A stretch of 5,770 bases of DNA. Source: Marinagarivorans sp. UBA5870 (GTDB lineage: Bacteria; Pseudomonadota; Gammaproteobacteria; Pseudomonadales; Cellvibrionaceae). The notes beneath the pieces are model-generated. The model was not told the origin of the DNA. It saw only the letters and a program-made list of their open reading frames with translations, and did no database searches. Shown here piece after piece: positions 1 through 5,770 of the stretch (within the stretch, counting starts at the first letter, position 1; every line of letters starts with the position of its first letter). The position numbers and the translations under genes were made by a program. The stretch lies in the NCBI GenBank assembly GCA_002432555.1, contig DJFO01000183.1:1-5770 (forward strand), given 5' to 3'.

Positions 1-2248
1 TAGTTCTTCATCGAGTAGTTCTTCTTCACCCTCGTCCTCGAGCAGCAGCTCCAGCTCCGGAGCTGCCACGGCTTATCACTTCCGCAACGTGCTTATCGGT
101 GGTGGCGGATTTGTACCTGGAATTGTTTTTAACGAAACCGAGCCAGACTTGATCTACGCTCGTACCGACATCGGCGGCATGTACCGCTGGCAGGCGGCGG
201 AGCAAAGCTGGGTTCCTCTGTTGGATTGGGTGCCGTGGGAAAAGTGGGGTTGGAATGGAGTCTTGAGTGTAGCGACCGATGCGCGGGATCCCGAGCGCCT
301 CTATGCCGCACTTGGCACCTACACCAACAGCTGGGATCCGAACAATGGGGCGATTGCCCGGTCGCGCGACCGCGGAGCAACTTGGGAAGTTACGGAAATG
401 CCGTTCAAAATAGGCGGCAATATGCCCGGCCGCGGCATGGGCGAGCGGTTGGCGATCGATCCCAATGACAACCGCATTCTTTACTTCGGCACTGAAGCTG
501 GCCACGGGCTGTGGCGCAGCGTCGACTATGGGGCAAGCTGGGCTAAAGTCGAAAGTTTTCCCAACCCGGGCAATTATGTGCAGGACCCGCTGGATCCCAG
601 CGATTATCTCACCAGCAACCAGGGAGTCGTCTGGGTCGTGTTCGATCCGGCGAGCGGCAGCGCCGGCAGCGCCAGCCAAAACATTTATGTCGGCGTAGCG
701 GACAAGCAGAACCCGCTCTACCGCAGCATCGACGGCGGCGCCACCTGGCAGGCTGTACCCGGCGCACCGGTGGGGTACCTGCCTCACAAGGGCGTGCTCG
801 ACCCGGTGGGCGGGTTCCTTTACCTGGCGACGAGCGATACCGGCGGCCCCTACGACGGTGAAAAAGGGGAAGTATGGAAACTCGACCTGGCTGGCGGCAC
901 TTGGACCGACATAAGCCCCATCCCCGCCTCGAGCAGTGATCTCTCTTTCGGCTACAGCGGTCTGACGATCGACCGGCAAAAGCCCTCCACCCTTATGGTC
1001 GCCTCGCTGAATTCCTGGTGGCCGGACATGATTCTGTTCCGCAGCACCGATGCCGGTATTACCTGGACCCGGATTTGGGATTGGGGCGTATACCCCGAGC
1101 GCACCAAGCGCTACCGGTTGGATATTAGTGAAGTGCCCTGGTTGACTTTTGGCCAGGTGCCGGAGCTCCCGGAGGAGTCGCCCAAACTCGGCTGGATGAA
1201 TGAATCGGTGGTGATCGATCCGCATGATTCCGACCGCTTCCTGTATGGCACCGGGGCGACGATTTTCGGTTCGACCGATCTGACCAAGTGGGACAAAGGG
1301 GAACAGATCACGCTGCGACCCATGGTCCGAGGCCTCGAAGAAACCGCGGTGCTGGATCTGGTGTCGCCGCCGGTGGGCGTCCACCTATTTTCGTCTCTTG
1401 GTGACATAGGCGGGTTCAAACACACGGACTTGGCCCGCGTCCCGGATCTGATGCTCGCCAATCCGTTTATTGGCAACACCACCAGCTTCGATTTCGCCGA
1501 AGCGGACCCGACAAAAATGGCGCGGGTTGGCCGCGTGGACCTCGGTGATGGCCGGCCCATGGGGCTCTCGAGCGACGGCGGCGATACCTGGTTCGCCCCG
1601 CAAACACCAACCGGTGCTAATGGGGGTACGGTCGCGCTCGCCGCGGACGGAGGTGTGATTCTTTGGGCTCCCGCGGACCAGGCTCCCGTGTACTCGACCA
1701 ACTTTGGCGGTACCTGGACCGAGGTCGAAGGCCTTCCGGCGGGCGCTCACGTCGAGTCGGACCGAATCGACCCACTGGTTTTTTACGGCACCTCGCTCAC
1801 CGCGTTCTACCCCAGCGCCGACGGTGGTAAAACCTTCATGCAGACGGCGGAAGCCGCGCCCGCGGCCACCCGCAATCCGCGCTTCAAGGCACTGCCTGGC
1901 CATACCGGTCATATCTGGCTCGCCGGTTTCGCCAGCGGGGTGCGGTTTTCCACCGACGGCGGCCTAACCTTCCAGGCATTGGCGAACGTGACCTCGGCCA
2001 TCAACATAGCCTTTGGCATGGCGGCACCGGGAGCGGACTATCCTGCGCTCTATTTGGTGGGTACCGTCGATGGCACCACCGGCCTGTTCCGTTCGGATGA
2101 CCGCGGGGTGAACTGGGCCCGCATCAACGACGACCAACACCAGTGGGGCAATTTCGGTGAAGCGCTGAGCGGCGACCCGCGGGTATACGGCCGCGTGTAT
2201 GTCGGCACCAACGGCCGGGGAATCCTGGTGGGGGAGCCCGCGCAGTAA
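1..2248 (+). CDS. GH74 xyloglucanase (endo-beta-1,4-glucanase on xyloglucan), 5'-truncated by the window edge
   Basis: The frame is open from base 2 to the TAA at 2246-2248, giving 748 visible residues; the start lies upstream. The GTG at 89 is an internal valine, not a start. Residues 1-19 are a polyserine linker and the rest is a full GH74 catalytic region, a family of two seven-bladed beta-propellers that cleave xyloglucan backbones. Both catalytic aspartates are present: the TDIGGMYR motif (Asp codon 167-169, visible residue 56) and the GDIGGF motif (Asp codon 1403-1405, residue 468). Nine Asp-box turns of the SxDxGxTW type occur near residues 121, 173, 242, 348, 523, 565, 605, 650 and 698. 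A Trp pair at 1016-1021 (NSWWPD) matches the position linked to processivity in characterised GH74 enzymes. The protein ends in the usual VGTNGRGI motif, so there is no C-terminal binding module. No cysteine is visible, which fits a secreted enzyme. Endo- versus exo-action cannot be decided here. Confidence 0.95.
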   Translation, partial: SSSSSSSSSPSSSSSSSSSGAATAYHFRNVLIGGGGFVPGIVFNETEPDLIYARTDIGGMYRWQAAEQSWVPLLDWVPWEKWGWNGVLSVATDARDPERLYAALGTYTNSWDPNNGAIARSRDRGATWEVTEMPFKIGGNMPGRGMGERLAIDPNDNRILYFGTEAGHGLWRSVDYGASWAKVESFPNPGNYVQDPLDPSDYLTSNQGVVWVVFDPASGSAGSASQNIYVGVADKQNPLYRSIDGGATWQAVPGAPVGYLPHKGVLDPVGGFLYLATSDTGGPYDGEKGEVWKLDLAGGTWTDISPIPASSSDLSFGYSGLTIDRQKPSTLMVASLNSWWPDMILFRSTDAGITWTRIWDWGVYPERTKRYRLDISEVPWLTFGQVPELPEESPKLGWMNESVVIDPHDSDRFLYGTGATIFGSTDLTKWDKGEQITLRPMVRGLEETAVLDLVSPPVGVHLFSSLGDIGGFKHTDLARVPDLMLANPFIGNTTSFDFAEADPTKMARVGRVDLGDGRPMGLSSDGGDTWFAPQTPTGANGGTVALAADGGVILWAPADQAPVYSTNFGGTWTEVEGLPAGAHVESDRIDPLVFYGTSLTAFYPSADGGKTFMQTAEAAPAATRNPRFKALPGHTGHIWLAGFASGVRFSTDGGLTFQALANVTSAINIAFGMAAPGADYPALYLVGTVDGTTGLFRSDDRGVNWARINDDQHQWGNFGEALSGDPRVYGRVYVGTNGRGILVGEPAQ
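2..58 (+). repeat. Polyserine interdomain linker of the GH74 protein
   Basis: Nineteen consecutive codons encode 18 serines and one proline, followed by Gly-Ala-Ala-Thr-Ala and then the start of the GH74 domain. All six serine codons are used (AGT 3, TCT 3, TCA 2, TCG 3, TCC 3, AGC 4), so this is low complexity in protein but not a simple DNA repeat. Such linkers typically tether a CBM2, CBM10 or similar carbohydrate-binding module to a catalytic domain in Saccharophagus, Cellvibrio and Teredinibacter enzymes. The linker probably continues upstream of base 1. Confidence 0.9.
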
Positions 2249-2266
2249 CGGGTGACGTGCGGTGAC

Positions 2267-2289
2267 CGGGCGACCACCAGCGTCGCCCG
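2267..2289. terminator. Stem-loop after the GH74 gene, no T-tract
   Basis: An 8-bp perfect inverted repeat (CGGGCGAC at 2267-2274 and GTCGCCCG at 2282-2289) encloses a 7-base loop, 18 bases after the GH74 stop codon. The position suits a transcript 3' end, but no run of T follows, so it is not a canonical intrinsic terminator. It could stabilise the mRNA end or act with Rho. That reading is inferred from position and symmetry alone. Confidence 0.4.
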
Positions 2290-2346
2290 TGCGATTGAGT
2301 GATCGACCTTCCGGGCACTTGCCCGGCAGCCCTGCCAGCCGCTGCC

Positions 2347-2352
2347 TATACT
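2347..2352 (+). promoter_or_regulatory. Possible -10 box for the small secreted protein gene
   Basis: TATACT matches the sigma-70 -10 consensus at five of six positions and would place a transcription start near 2359, about 22 bases before the ATG at 2381. No convincing -35 hexamer sits 16-18 bases upstream; TTGCCC at 2319-2324 is 22 bases away, which is too far. The call therefore rests on one hexamer in an otherwise GC-rich gap. Confidence 0.3.
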
Positions 2353-2380
2353 GAGAGACGAACTTTTGCTGGCGGATCTT

Positions 2381-2839
2381 ATGCGGTTGTGGTGGTTGGC
2401 CTTTTGGGCGCTTTTGGCAGTGCCGGTGAGCGCAGCCGACTACCGTGTGTACCTGTTGAGCAAACGCCAGATCGTCAATTCCAACCACACCCTGGTGGTG
2501 TTCTTTTACGATCGGGCCGTGACCACCGTTGCCGACTGCGAACGCGAAATCCAGCGCGGCATTCGCGGCCAGTGGCGGTATTACACCCACAAGTTCCCCA
2601 AGCCAAAGGGTTATTCCGAGAACCTCGATTATCACTGCATCCAAACTCAAGCGCGAATTGACCCCTGGTACGACAAGGCGCCGTATGACTTTATGTACCA
2701 AATTGACCTGCGCGCCTCGCCCAGCCGAATTAAATCCATGCCCCATTATGCGGAATGTTTGCGCGACCTGCGCGAACAGGTGCGCGATGAAAACCGCCTT
2801 TTCTTCTGTGCGAAAGTCAGTCAGACGGTCAAGCTTTGA
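2381..2839 (+). CDS. Small secreted four-cysteine protein of unknown function
   Basis: This encodes 152 residues from the ATG at 2381. I do not recognise the family. Residues 1-18 form a typical Sec signal peptide: one Arg, a Trp/Leu/Ala-rich hydrophobic core, and a VSA|AD cleavage site, predicting export to the periplasm or outside. The mature part of about 134 residues is mixed charged and aromatic, with many Tyr and Arg. Its four cysteines (53, 86, 126, 143) could form two disulfides after export. There are no further membrane segments, and the lack of a lipobox cysteine argues against a lipoprotein. An in-frame TTG at 2366 with GAGAG eight bases upstream is an alternative start adding five residues. 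The ATG is preferred because it gives a normal signal peptide and has a weak GGCGGA just upstream. Gaps of 132 and 205 bp suggest it is transcribed alone. A role in polysaccharide use next to GH74 is possible but unsupported. Confidence 0.78.
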   Translation: MRLWWLAFWALLAVPVSAADYRVYLLSKRQIVNSNHTLVVFFYDRAVTTVADCEREIQRGIRGQWRYYTHKFPKPKGYSENLDYHCIQTQARIDPWYDKAPYDFMYQIDLRASPSRIKSMPHYAECLRDLREQVRDENRLFFCAKVSQTVKL

Positions 2840-2849
2840 TGGGTGTCGC

Positions 2850-2869
2850 TGCCCGAAAAGCAACGGGCA
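2850..2869 (+). terminator. Weak candidate terminator after the small secreted protein gene
   Basis: A 6-bp inverted repeat (TGCCCG at 2850-2855, CGGGCA at 2864-2869) encloses an 8-base A-rich loop, 11 bases after the TGA at 2837-2839. Downstream, AATTTT begins only about 8 bases after the stem, so the T-tract is interrupted and displaced. The position is right for an intrinsic terminator, but the stem is short and the U-run poor. Confidence 0.35.
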
Positions 2870-2937
2870 TTGATCGAATTTTGTGCTCTAGGCACGGAAT
2901 GGAATAAGGTGTCTACTGCACAATTCGTAACCTGCTG

Positions 2938-2956
2938 TACTATCTTGATCTATAAC
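2938..2956 (+). promoter_or_regulatory. AT-rich candidate promoter upstream of the leader ORF and hydrolase
   Basis: Two overlapping -10-like hexamers lie here: TACTAT at 2938-2943 (four of six matches) and TATAAC at 2951-2956 (five of six). Neither has a good -35 at normal spacing. Initiation from the first would start RNA near 2950 and give a leader of about 28 bases before the ATG at 2978. The second would start it almost on the AAAAGG ribosome-binding site. The local AT-richness contrasts with the flanking GC-rich DNA and marks this as the likely promoter region. Confidence 0.3.
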
Positions 2957-2977
2957 TCGCGACAAAAGGTAATTTTT

Positions 2978-3052
2978 ATGGCCAGCTTCTTCAGGCCTAT
3001 CCCTCGATTGCAGCCGCGCTCGTGCGGCCGGCGATTTTCTCTACATGTTTAA
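2978..3052 (+). CDS. Possible 24-residue leader ORF overlapping the hydrolase start
   Basis: The ATG at 2978 follows AAAAGG (2964-2969) at a spacing of 8 bases, the best ribosome-binding site in this intergenic region. It encodes 24 residues with five Arg (codons AGG, CGA, CGC, CGG, CGA), three Pro and three Phe. The TAA at 3050-3052 overlaps the hydrolase start at 3045 in the arrangement ATGTTTAA. The hydrolase ATG itself has no visible Shine-Dalgarno sequence, so ribosomes finishing the leader could re-initiate there. A short GC hairpin (GCCGC at 3013-3017, GCGGC at 3024-3028) lies inside and would be melted by translation. Alternatively, this is the true hydrolase start separated from it by a frameshift, or simply chance. 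The peptide resembles nothing I know. Confidence 0.35.
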   Translation: MASFFRPIPRLQPRSCGRRFSLHV

Positions 3053-4055
3053 CACTCAACGCTGCGCCGAGCTGCGCCGGCAGCTGACGGATTTTAATCT
3101 GGAAAGGCCGTGCAACCCGGCCGGCGTCCTTTCGGACGCGGCGCAGATTTATCTCGAGTTTTACGGCTTCCTGGAAGTCTTGAAGGATTCCGAGGTGGAC
3201 TACTTTTGGGGCTACCGCAGCTGCCCTTGCCGCGGCGAGATCCTGCGCATCGCGACCCACTACTGGCGTCTGCCGCGCGCCAAAGGCACTGTCTTTCTCG
3301 TGCATGGCCTTTTCGACCATGTGGGTTTATTTCAGGATTTGATTGGACATCTGCTCGCGCAGCAATATTCGGTGGTGGCCATCGACCTGCCCGGTCACGG
3401 ATTGAGCGACGGCGCAGCCACGGTAATCCGCTCGTTTTTCGATTACGGGGCAGTATTGGAAGACACTTACAAGTTTTTTCGCTGGCAGTTGCCCGAGGGC
3501 CCCGTGTTCGGGGTGGGGCAGAGCACCGGCGCCGCGGTGCTGATGGCGTTTAGTTTCGCCAGTCGCGCCCGTGGCGAGCCGGCCCCCTTCGCGCGGCTGG
3601 TGTTTCTCGGCCCGCTGGTTCGCCCGCGGCAATGGACCTGGGGCAGTCTGGCCTATAGGTGGGTTGGCCGCTACGTCAAACGTGTCACCCGCGGTTTTTC
3701 GCAGCCTAATTCGCACGACGAGGAGTTTCAGAATTTCCTGCGCTATCACGACCCTATGCAGGCCAAAGCCGTTTCCATTGAATGGATCGGAGCGCTATAT
3801 GAGTGGGTGCTGGGGTTTTCGGCACAACCTGAGGTAGATACGCATCTGTTGATCATCCAGGGCACGGCGGATCGGGTGGTGGACTGGTCGTACAATCTGC
3901 CGGCCATCCAGGGGCGCTTTCGTCACAGTCAGGTCAGGCTGATCGAGGGCGCTATGCACCACCTCGCGAACGAAGCCGACCCCTGGCGAAAGGCGGTATT
4001 TACGAGTACCAGCCAGTTTTTCCGCCAGCGTGGGCTAGGTGGAAATCCCGAATAG
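3045..4055 (+). CDS. Alpha/beta hydrolase, serine aminopeptidase S33 / lysophospholipase-like (Hydrolase_4)
   Basis: This 336-residue protein carries the complete alpha/beta-hydrolase signature. The oxyanion-hole strand is VFLVHGLFDH (83-92), followed by the conserved DLPGHGLSDG segment (114-123). The nucleophile elbow is GQSTG with Ser160, the acid is Asp276 in QGTADRVV, and the base is His305 in EGAMHHL. The fold suggests a cytoplasmic esterase, lipase or lysophospholipase resembling PldB and monoacylglycerol lipases; the substrate is not predictable. No signal peptide is seen. About 80 residues, including a Cys-Pro-Cys (60-62), precede the core, which is longer than a minimal hydrolase. 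The ATG at 3045 is the only usable start: the frame is open back to 2973 but has no ATG, GTG or TTG, and there is no Shine-Dalgarno, so translation may be coupled to the short upstream ORF. The stop is one base from that of the convergent thioesterase gene. Confidence 0.93.
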   Translation: MFNTQRCAELRRQLTDFNLERPCNPAGVLSDAAQIYLEFYGFLEVLKDSEVDYFWGYRSCPCRGEILRIATHYWRLPRAKGTVFLVHGLFDHVGLFQDLIGHLLAQQYSVVAIDLPGHGLSDGAATVIRSFFDYGAVLEDTYKFFRWQLPEGPVFGVGQSTGAAVLMAFSFASRARGEPAPFARLVFLGPLVRPRQWTWGSLAYRWVGRYVKRVTRGFSQPNSHDEEFQNFLRYHDPMQAKAVSIEWIGALYEWVLGFSAQPEVDTHLLIIQGTADRVVDWSYNLPAIQGRFRHSQVRLIEGAMHHLANEADPWRKAVFTSTSQFFRQRGLGGNPE

Positions 4056-4056
4056 A

Positions 4057-4464
4057 TCATTCCTGCGCGAGCTGGGGCAGAAGCGCGGCGAGTTCTGGCG
4101 GGAGAAACGGGCGGCCCCGTTCGTTGATCGCGGCCCATTGCACCTTGCCGTTGAGGATCAGGCGGTCGTCGCTGCGGTAGATATCTTGGATAAATTCACC
4201 CCGGATCTTACCGATGCGGCCCATGCGCAGGCCGACCCAAAAATGGTCGCCGCTACGCAGGGGCCAGCGGTAGTCCAGTTCGACGCGCGTGACCACGAGA
4301 TTAATGCCTTTGGCAGCCAGTTCGGCGAAGTTGAGTTGCTGACTCAGCAGATATTCGTGGCGGGTGTGCTCGAGATAATTCTGGTAGACGCTGTTATTCA
4401 CAATGCCTTGCAGGTCGCACTCGTAATCGCGCACTTTAAAGTCAAGGCGAAAGGAGTAGTCCAT
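4057..4464 (-). CDS. Hotdog-fold acyl-CoA thioesterase (4HBT / YbgC-like)
   Basis: This encodes 135 residues from the ATG at 4464-4462, the usual length for single-domain 4-hydroxybenzoyl-CoA thioesterase-type proteins. The N-terminal family signature is clear: Asp17-Leu-Gln-Gly-Ile-Val (17-22), then Tyr27, Tyr30, Glu32 and Arg35, where Asp17 matches the catalytic aspartate of this family. Members hydrolyse acyl-CoA thioesters in the cytoplasm as homo-oligomers; the chain preference cannot be read from the sequence. The start shares its A with the serA stop (TGATG), so it is probably translated by coupling from serA mRNA. A TTG one codon upstream is possible but less likely than the ATG. No separate promoter or strong ribosome-binding site is visible, which supports a two-gene operon with serA. 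Confidence 0.93.
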   Translation of the reverse strand: MDYSFRLDFKVRDYECDLQGIVNNSVYQNYLEHTRHEYLLSQQLNFAELAAKGINLVVTRVELDYRWPLRSGDHFWVGLRMGRIGKIRGEFIQDIYRSDDRLILNGKVQWAAINERGRPFLPPELAALLPQLAQE

Positions 4465-4466
4465 CA
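4462..4466 (-). promoter_or_regulatory. TGATG stop/start overlap coupling serA and the thioesterase
   Basis: Read on the minus strand, the serA TGA (4466-4464) and the thioesterase ATG (4464-4462) share one base. This arrangement commonly supports termination-reinitiation, tying thioesterase synthesis to that of SerA. It also decides the thioesterase start in favour of this ATG over the TTG at 4467. Confidence 0.8.
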
Positions 4467-5696
4467 AAAGAGCACCCGGCAGCGAATGGTCGCGGGTATG
4501 GCCCGCAGCTGTTCCAGGGCAATTTCACTTGAACTGGAATCCAGGTCGATCACCACATACCCGACATTGTCCTTTGTCTGCAGATATTGGCCGGCAATAT
4601 TAATGTTGTTGCTGGAAAAGATCTGGTTGATCGCCATGAGTACACCGGGCACGTTGTGGTGGACGTGCAGCAGACGGTGCACGTTTTTTTGGGTGGGCAA
4701 GGCGACTTCAGGAAAATTGACCGACCCTATAGTGGTGCCGTTGTCGGAATATTTGATGAACTTGTCCGCCACCTCCACCCCTATGTTCTCCTGGGCCTCC
4801 ATGGTGGAGCCGCCTATGTGGGGCGTCAGCAGCGCGTTGTCGAATTGGCGTAGCGGCGAAACGAATTCTTCGTCATTGGCCTTGGGCTCCACCGGGAAAA
4901 CGTCTATGGCGGCACCAGCCAAGTGCTTATCCCCAAGGGCGCGGGCGAGTGCGTCTATGTCCACCACTGTGCCGCGAGAGGCATTGAGCAATATGGCCCC
5001 GCGTTTCATGGTGCGGATTTCCTTGTCCCCGATCATGTCCTTGGTGCTCGGCAGCTCTGGCACATGCAGACTGACGATGTCCGCCTGCGCCAACAAGTCT
5101 TCCAGCGTCGCGCAGGGCATGGCGTTGCCCATTGGAAGTTTGCTGACCACGTCGAAAAACACCACCCGCATCCCAAGGCTTTCAGCCAACACACTCACCT
5201 GGGTGCCGATCGCGCCGTAACCCACCAACCCGAGCGTCTTGCCGCGAATCTCAAAGGAGCCCGTGGCGGATTTAATCCACTCGCCCCGGTGGCACGCGGC
5301 ATTTTTCGCCGGAATGTCGCGCAACAGCAAGATCGCTTCGGCAATTACGAGCTCGGCGACACTGCGGGTATTGGAGAAGGGCGCGTTGAACACCACCACG
5401 CCGTGTTCTTGAGCAGACTTCAGGTCGACCTGATTCGTACCTATGCAGAAGCACCCGACGGCTATGAGTTTGGGGGCGTGGGCGAAGACGCGCTCGGTCA
5501 TTTGGGTGCGCGAGCGGATGCCGACAAAATGGGCGTCCTTGATCCGCTCGATCAATTCATCTTCCGACAGCGCGGTTTTCAGATAATCGATGTTGGTATA
5601 GCCCGCCCCGTTTAGGGCGGCGACCGCGGACTGGTGCACGCCTTCGAGCAGGACGAATTTGATTTTGTCTTTTTCCAGGGAAGTTTTTGCGATCAT
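4464..5696 (-). CDS. serA: D-3-phosphoglycerate dehydrogenase
   Basis: This protein oxidises 3-phospho-D-glycerate to 3-phosphohydroxypyruvate with NAD, the first step of phosphorylated L-serine synthesis in the cytoplasm. At 410 residues it has the length of E. coli SerA and matches it closely throughout, for example GCFCIGTNQVDL and FNAPFSNTRSVAELVI. The NAD-binding loop is Gly159-x-Gly161-x-x-Gly164, with Asp182 as the cofactor-selecting acid. The catalytic set is Arg241 (ASRGTVVD), Glu270 (DVFPVEP) and His293 (TPHIGGST). A C-terminal ACT domain (about 339-410) keeps the His346, Asn348 and Asn366 equivalents of the E. coli serine-binding residues, so L-serine feedback inhibition is expected. 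It lacks the extra intervening domain of the long SerA type. The start is the only nearby ATG and has no strong Shine-Dalgarno. Its stop overlaps the thioesterase start. Confidence 0.98.
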   Translation of the reverse strand: MIAKTSLEKDKIKFVLLEGVHQSAVAALNGAGYTNIDYLKTALSEDELIERIKDAHFVGIRSRTQMTERVFAHAPKLIAVGCFCIGTNQVDLKSAQEHGVVVFNAPFSNTRSVAELVIAEAILLLRDIPAKNAACHRGEWIKSATGSFEIRGKTLGLVGYGAIGTQVSVLAESLGMRVVFFDVVSKLPMGNAMPCATLEDLLAQADIVSLHVPELPSTKDMIGDKEIRTMKRGAILLNASRGTVVDIDALARALGDKHLAGAAIDVFPVEPKANDEEFVSPLRQFDNALLTPHIGGSTMEAQENIGVEVADKFIKYSDNGTTIGSVNFPEVALPTQKNVHRLLHVHHNVPGVLMAINQIFSSNNINIAGQYLQTKDNVGYVVIDLDSSSSEIALEQLRAIPATIRCRVLF

Positions 5697-5719
5697 GATG
5701 AATTCAGCTGTAAAGCGGT

Positions 5720-5734
5720 GCGCCAGAAGGGCGC
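5720..5734 (-). other. Short GC hairpin in the serA leader
   Basis: An inverted repeat of 5 bp (GCGCC at 5720-5724, GGCGC at 5730-5734) encloses a 5-base loop just after the proposed serA transcription start. It would form near the 5' end of the mRNA and could affect its stability. It is too short to call as a riboswitch or attenuator. Confidence 0.25.
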
Positions 5735-5736
5735 CG

Positions 5737-5745
5737 ATTCTAACA
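5737..5745 (-). promoter_or_regulatory. Probable extended -10 promoter element of serA
   Basis: On the minus strand, TGTTAGAAT combines an extended -10 TG dinucleotide with TAGAAT, five of six matches to the sigma-70 -10 box. The start of transcription would fall near 5730, giving a leader of about 34 bases before the serA ATG at 5696. No good -35 is seen at 16-18 bases upstream (only a GC-rich hexamer), which an extended -10 can partly offset. It would drive the serA-thioesterase operon. Confidence 0.45.
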
Positions 5746-5770
5746 CACGGCTCAGCGCACGGGTGTGAAG

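Noticed and set aside
1..58. Serine-coding tract as a tandem DNA repeat or recombination site
   Set aside because: Codons are mixed with no regular repeat unit, so the low complexity is at the protein level only.
89..91. GTG at 89 as the start of the xyloglucanase
   Set aside because: The same frame is open to the window edge with a polyserine linker, and the conserved GH74 N-terminal strand begins before this codon. It is an internal valine.
26..1384. Long minus-strand ORF of 452 codons opposite the xyloglucanase, followed by another in the same frame to 1912
   Set aside because: It lies wholly antisense to a gene with clear catalytic motifs. Its product is rich in Arg, Ala, Pro and His with no recognisable domain, as expected from the shadow of a GC-rich gene.
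1964..2863. Minus-strand ORF of 299 codons across the GH74 end and the small secreted gene
   Set aside because: It spans two plus-strand genes and the gap between them, has no family motifs, and has shadow-like composition. The plus-strand secreted gene has a proper signal peptide and is the better call.
2843..2977. Upstream extension of the 24-codon leader ORF to a GTG at 2843 (69 residues in total)
   Set aside because: The stretch before 2978 runs through the hairpin and the AT-rich promoter-like region and has no ribosome-binding site for the GTG. Only the ATG at 2978 looks like a real start.
4039..5220. Plus-strand ORF of 393 codons opposite the thioesterase and serA
   Set aside because: It is antisense to two well-identified genes and shows no domain; it also overlaps the end of the hydrolase. 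It is a shadow frame.
4923..5615. Plus-strand ORF of 230 codons opposite serA
   Set aside because: It lies fully inside serA on the other strand, rich in His, Arg and Gly with no domain signal.

Overview
The window looks like a chromosomal segment of a polysaccharide-degrading gammaproteobacterium, probably of the Cellvibrio/Saccharophagus/Teredinibacter kind. Two things point there. The large secreted glycoside hydrolase is preceded by an almost pure polyserine linker, a hallmark of carbohydrate-active enzymes in that group. The phosphoglycerate dehydrogenase is a very close match to the 410-residue Escherichia coli type. The lineage is inferred from protein character only; no rRNA or other marker is present.

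Layout. Bases 1-2248 (+) hold the 3' part of a GH74 xyloglucanase gene. Its signal peptide and probable carbohydrate-binding module lie upstream of the window. After a 132-bp gap containing a hairpin and a good -10 hexamer comes a small secreted four-cysteine protein of unknown function (2381-2839, +). A gap of about 205 bp follows. It contains a weak terminator-like hairpin, possible -10 boxes and a well-initiated 24-codon leader ORF whose stop overlaps the start of an alpha/beta hydrolase (3045-4055, +). One base separates that gene from a convergent minus-strand pair: serA (5696-4464) and a hotdog-fold acyl-CoA thioesterase (4464-4057), joined by a TGATG stop/start overlap. The last 74 bases are the serA leader and promoter region. 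No stretch over 300 bp lacks a gene. I see no tRNA, rRNA, CRISPR array, IS element or phage gene.

How the genes relate. GH74 acts outside the cell on xyloglucan, and nothing else visible belongs to a xyloglucan utilisation locus. serA makes the first committed step of L-serine synthesis and is probably the lead gene of a two-gene operon with the thioesterase. The small secreted protein and the hydrolase are separate units with no obvious functional link to their neighbours. The window is mostly ordinary. The points most worth checking are the leader-ORF/hydrolase overlap, the unknown four-cysteine secreted protein, the serA-thioesterase coupling and the one-base convergent junction.
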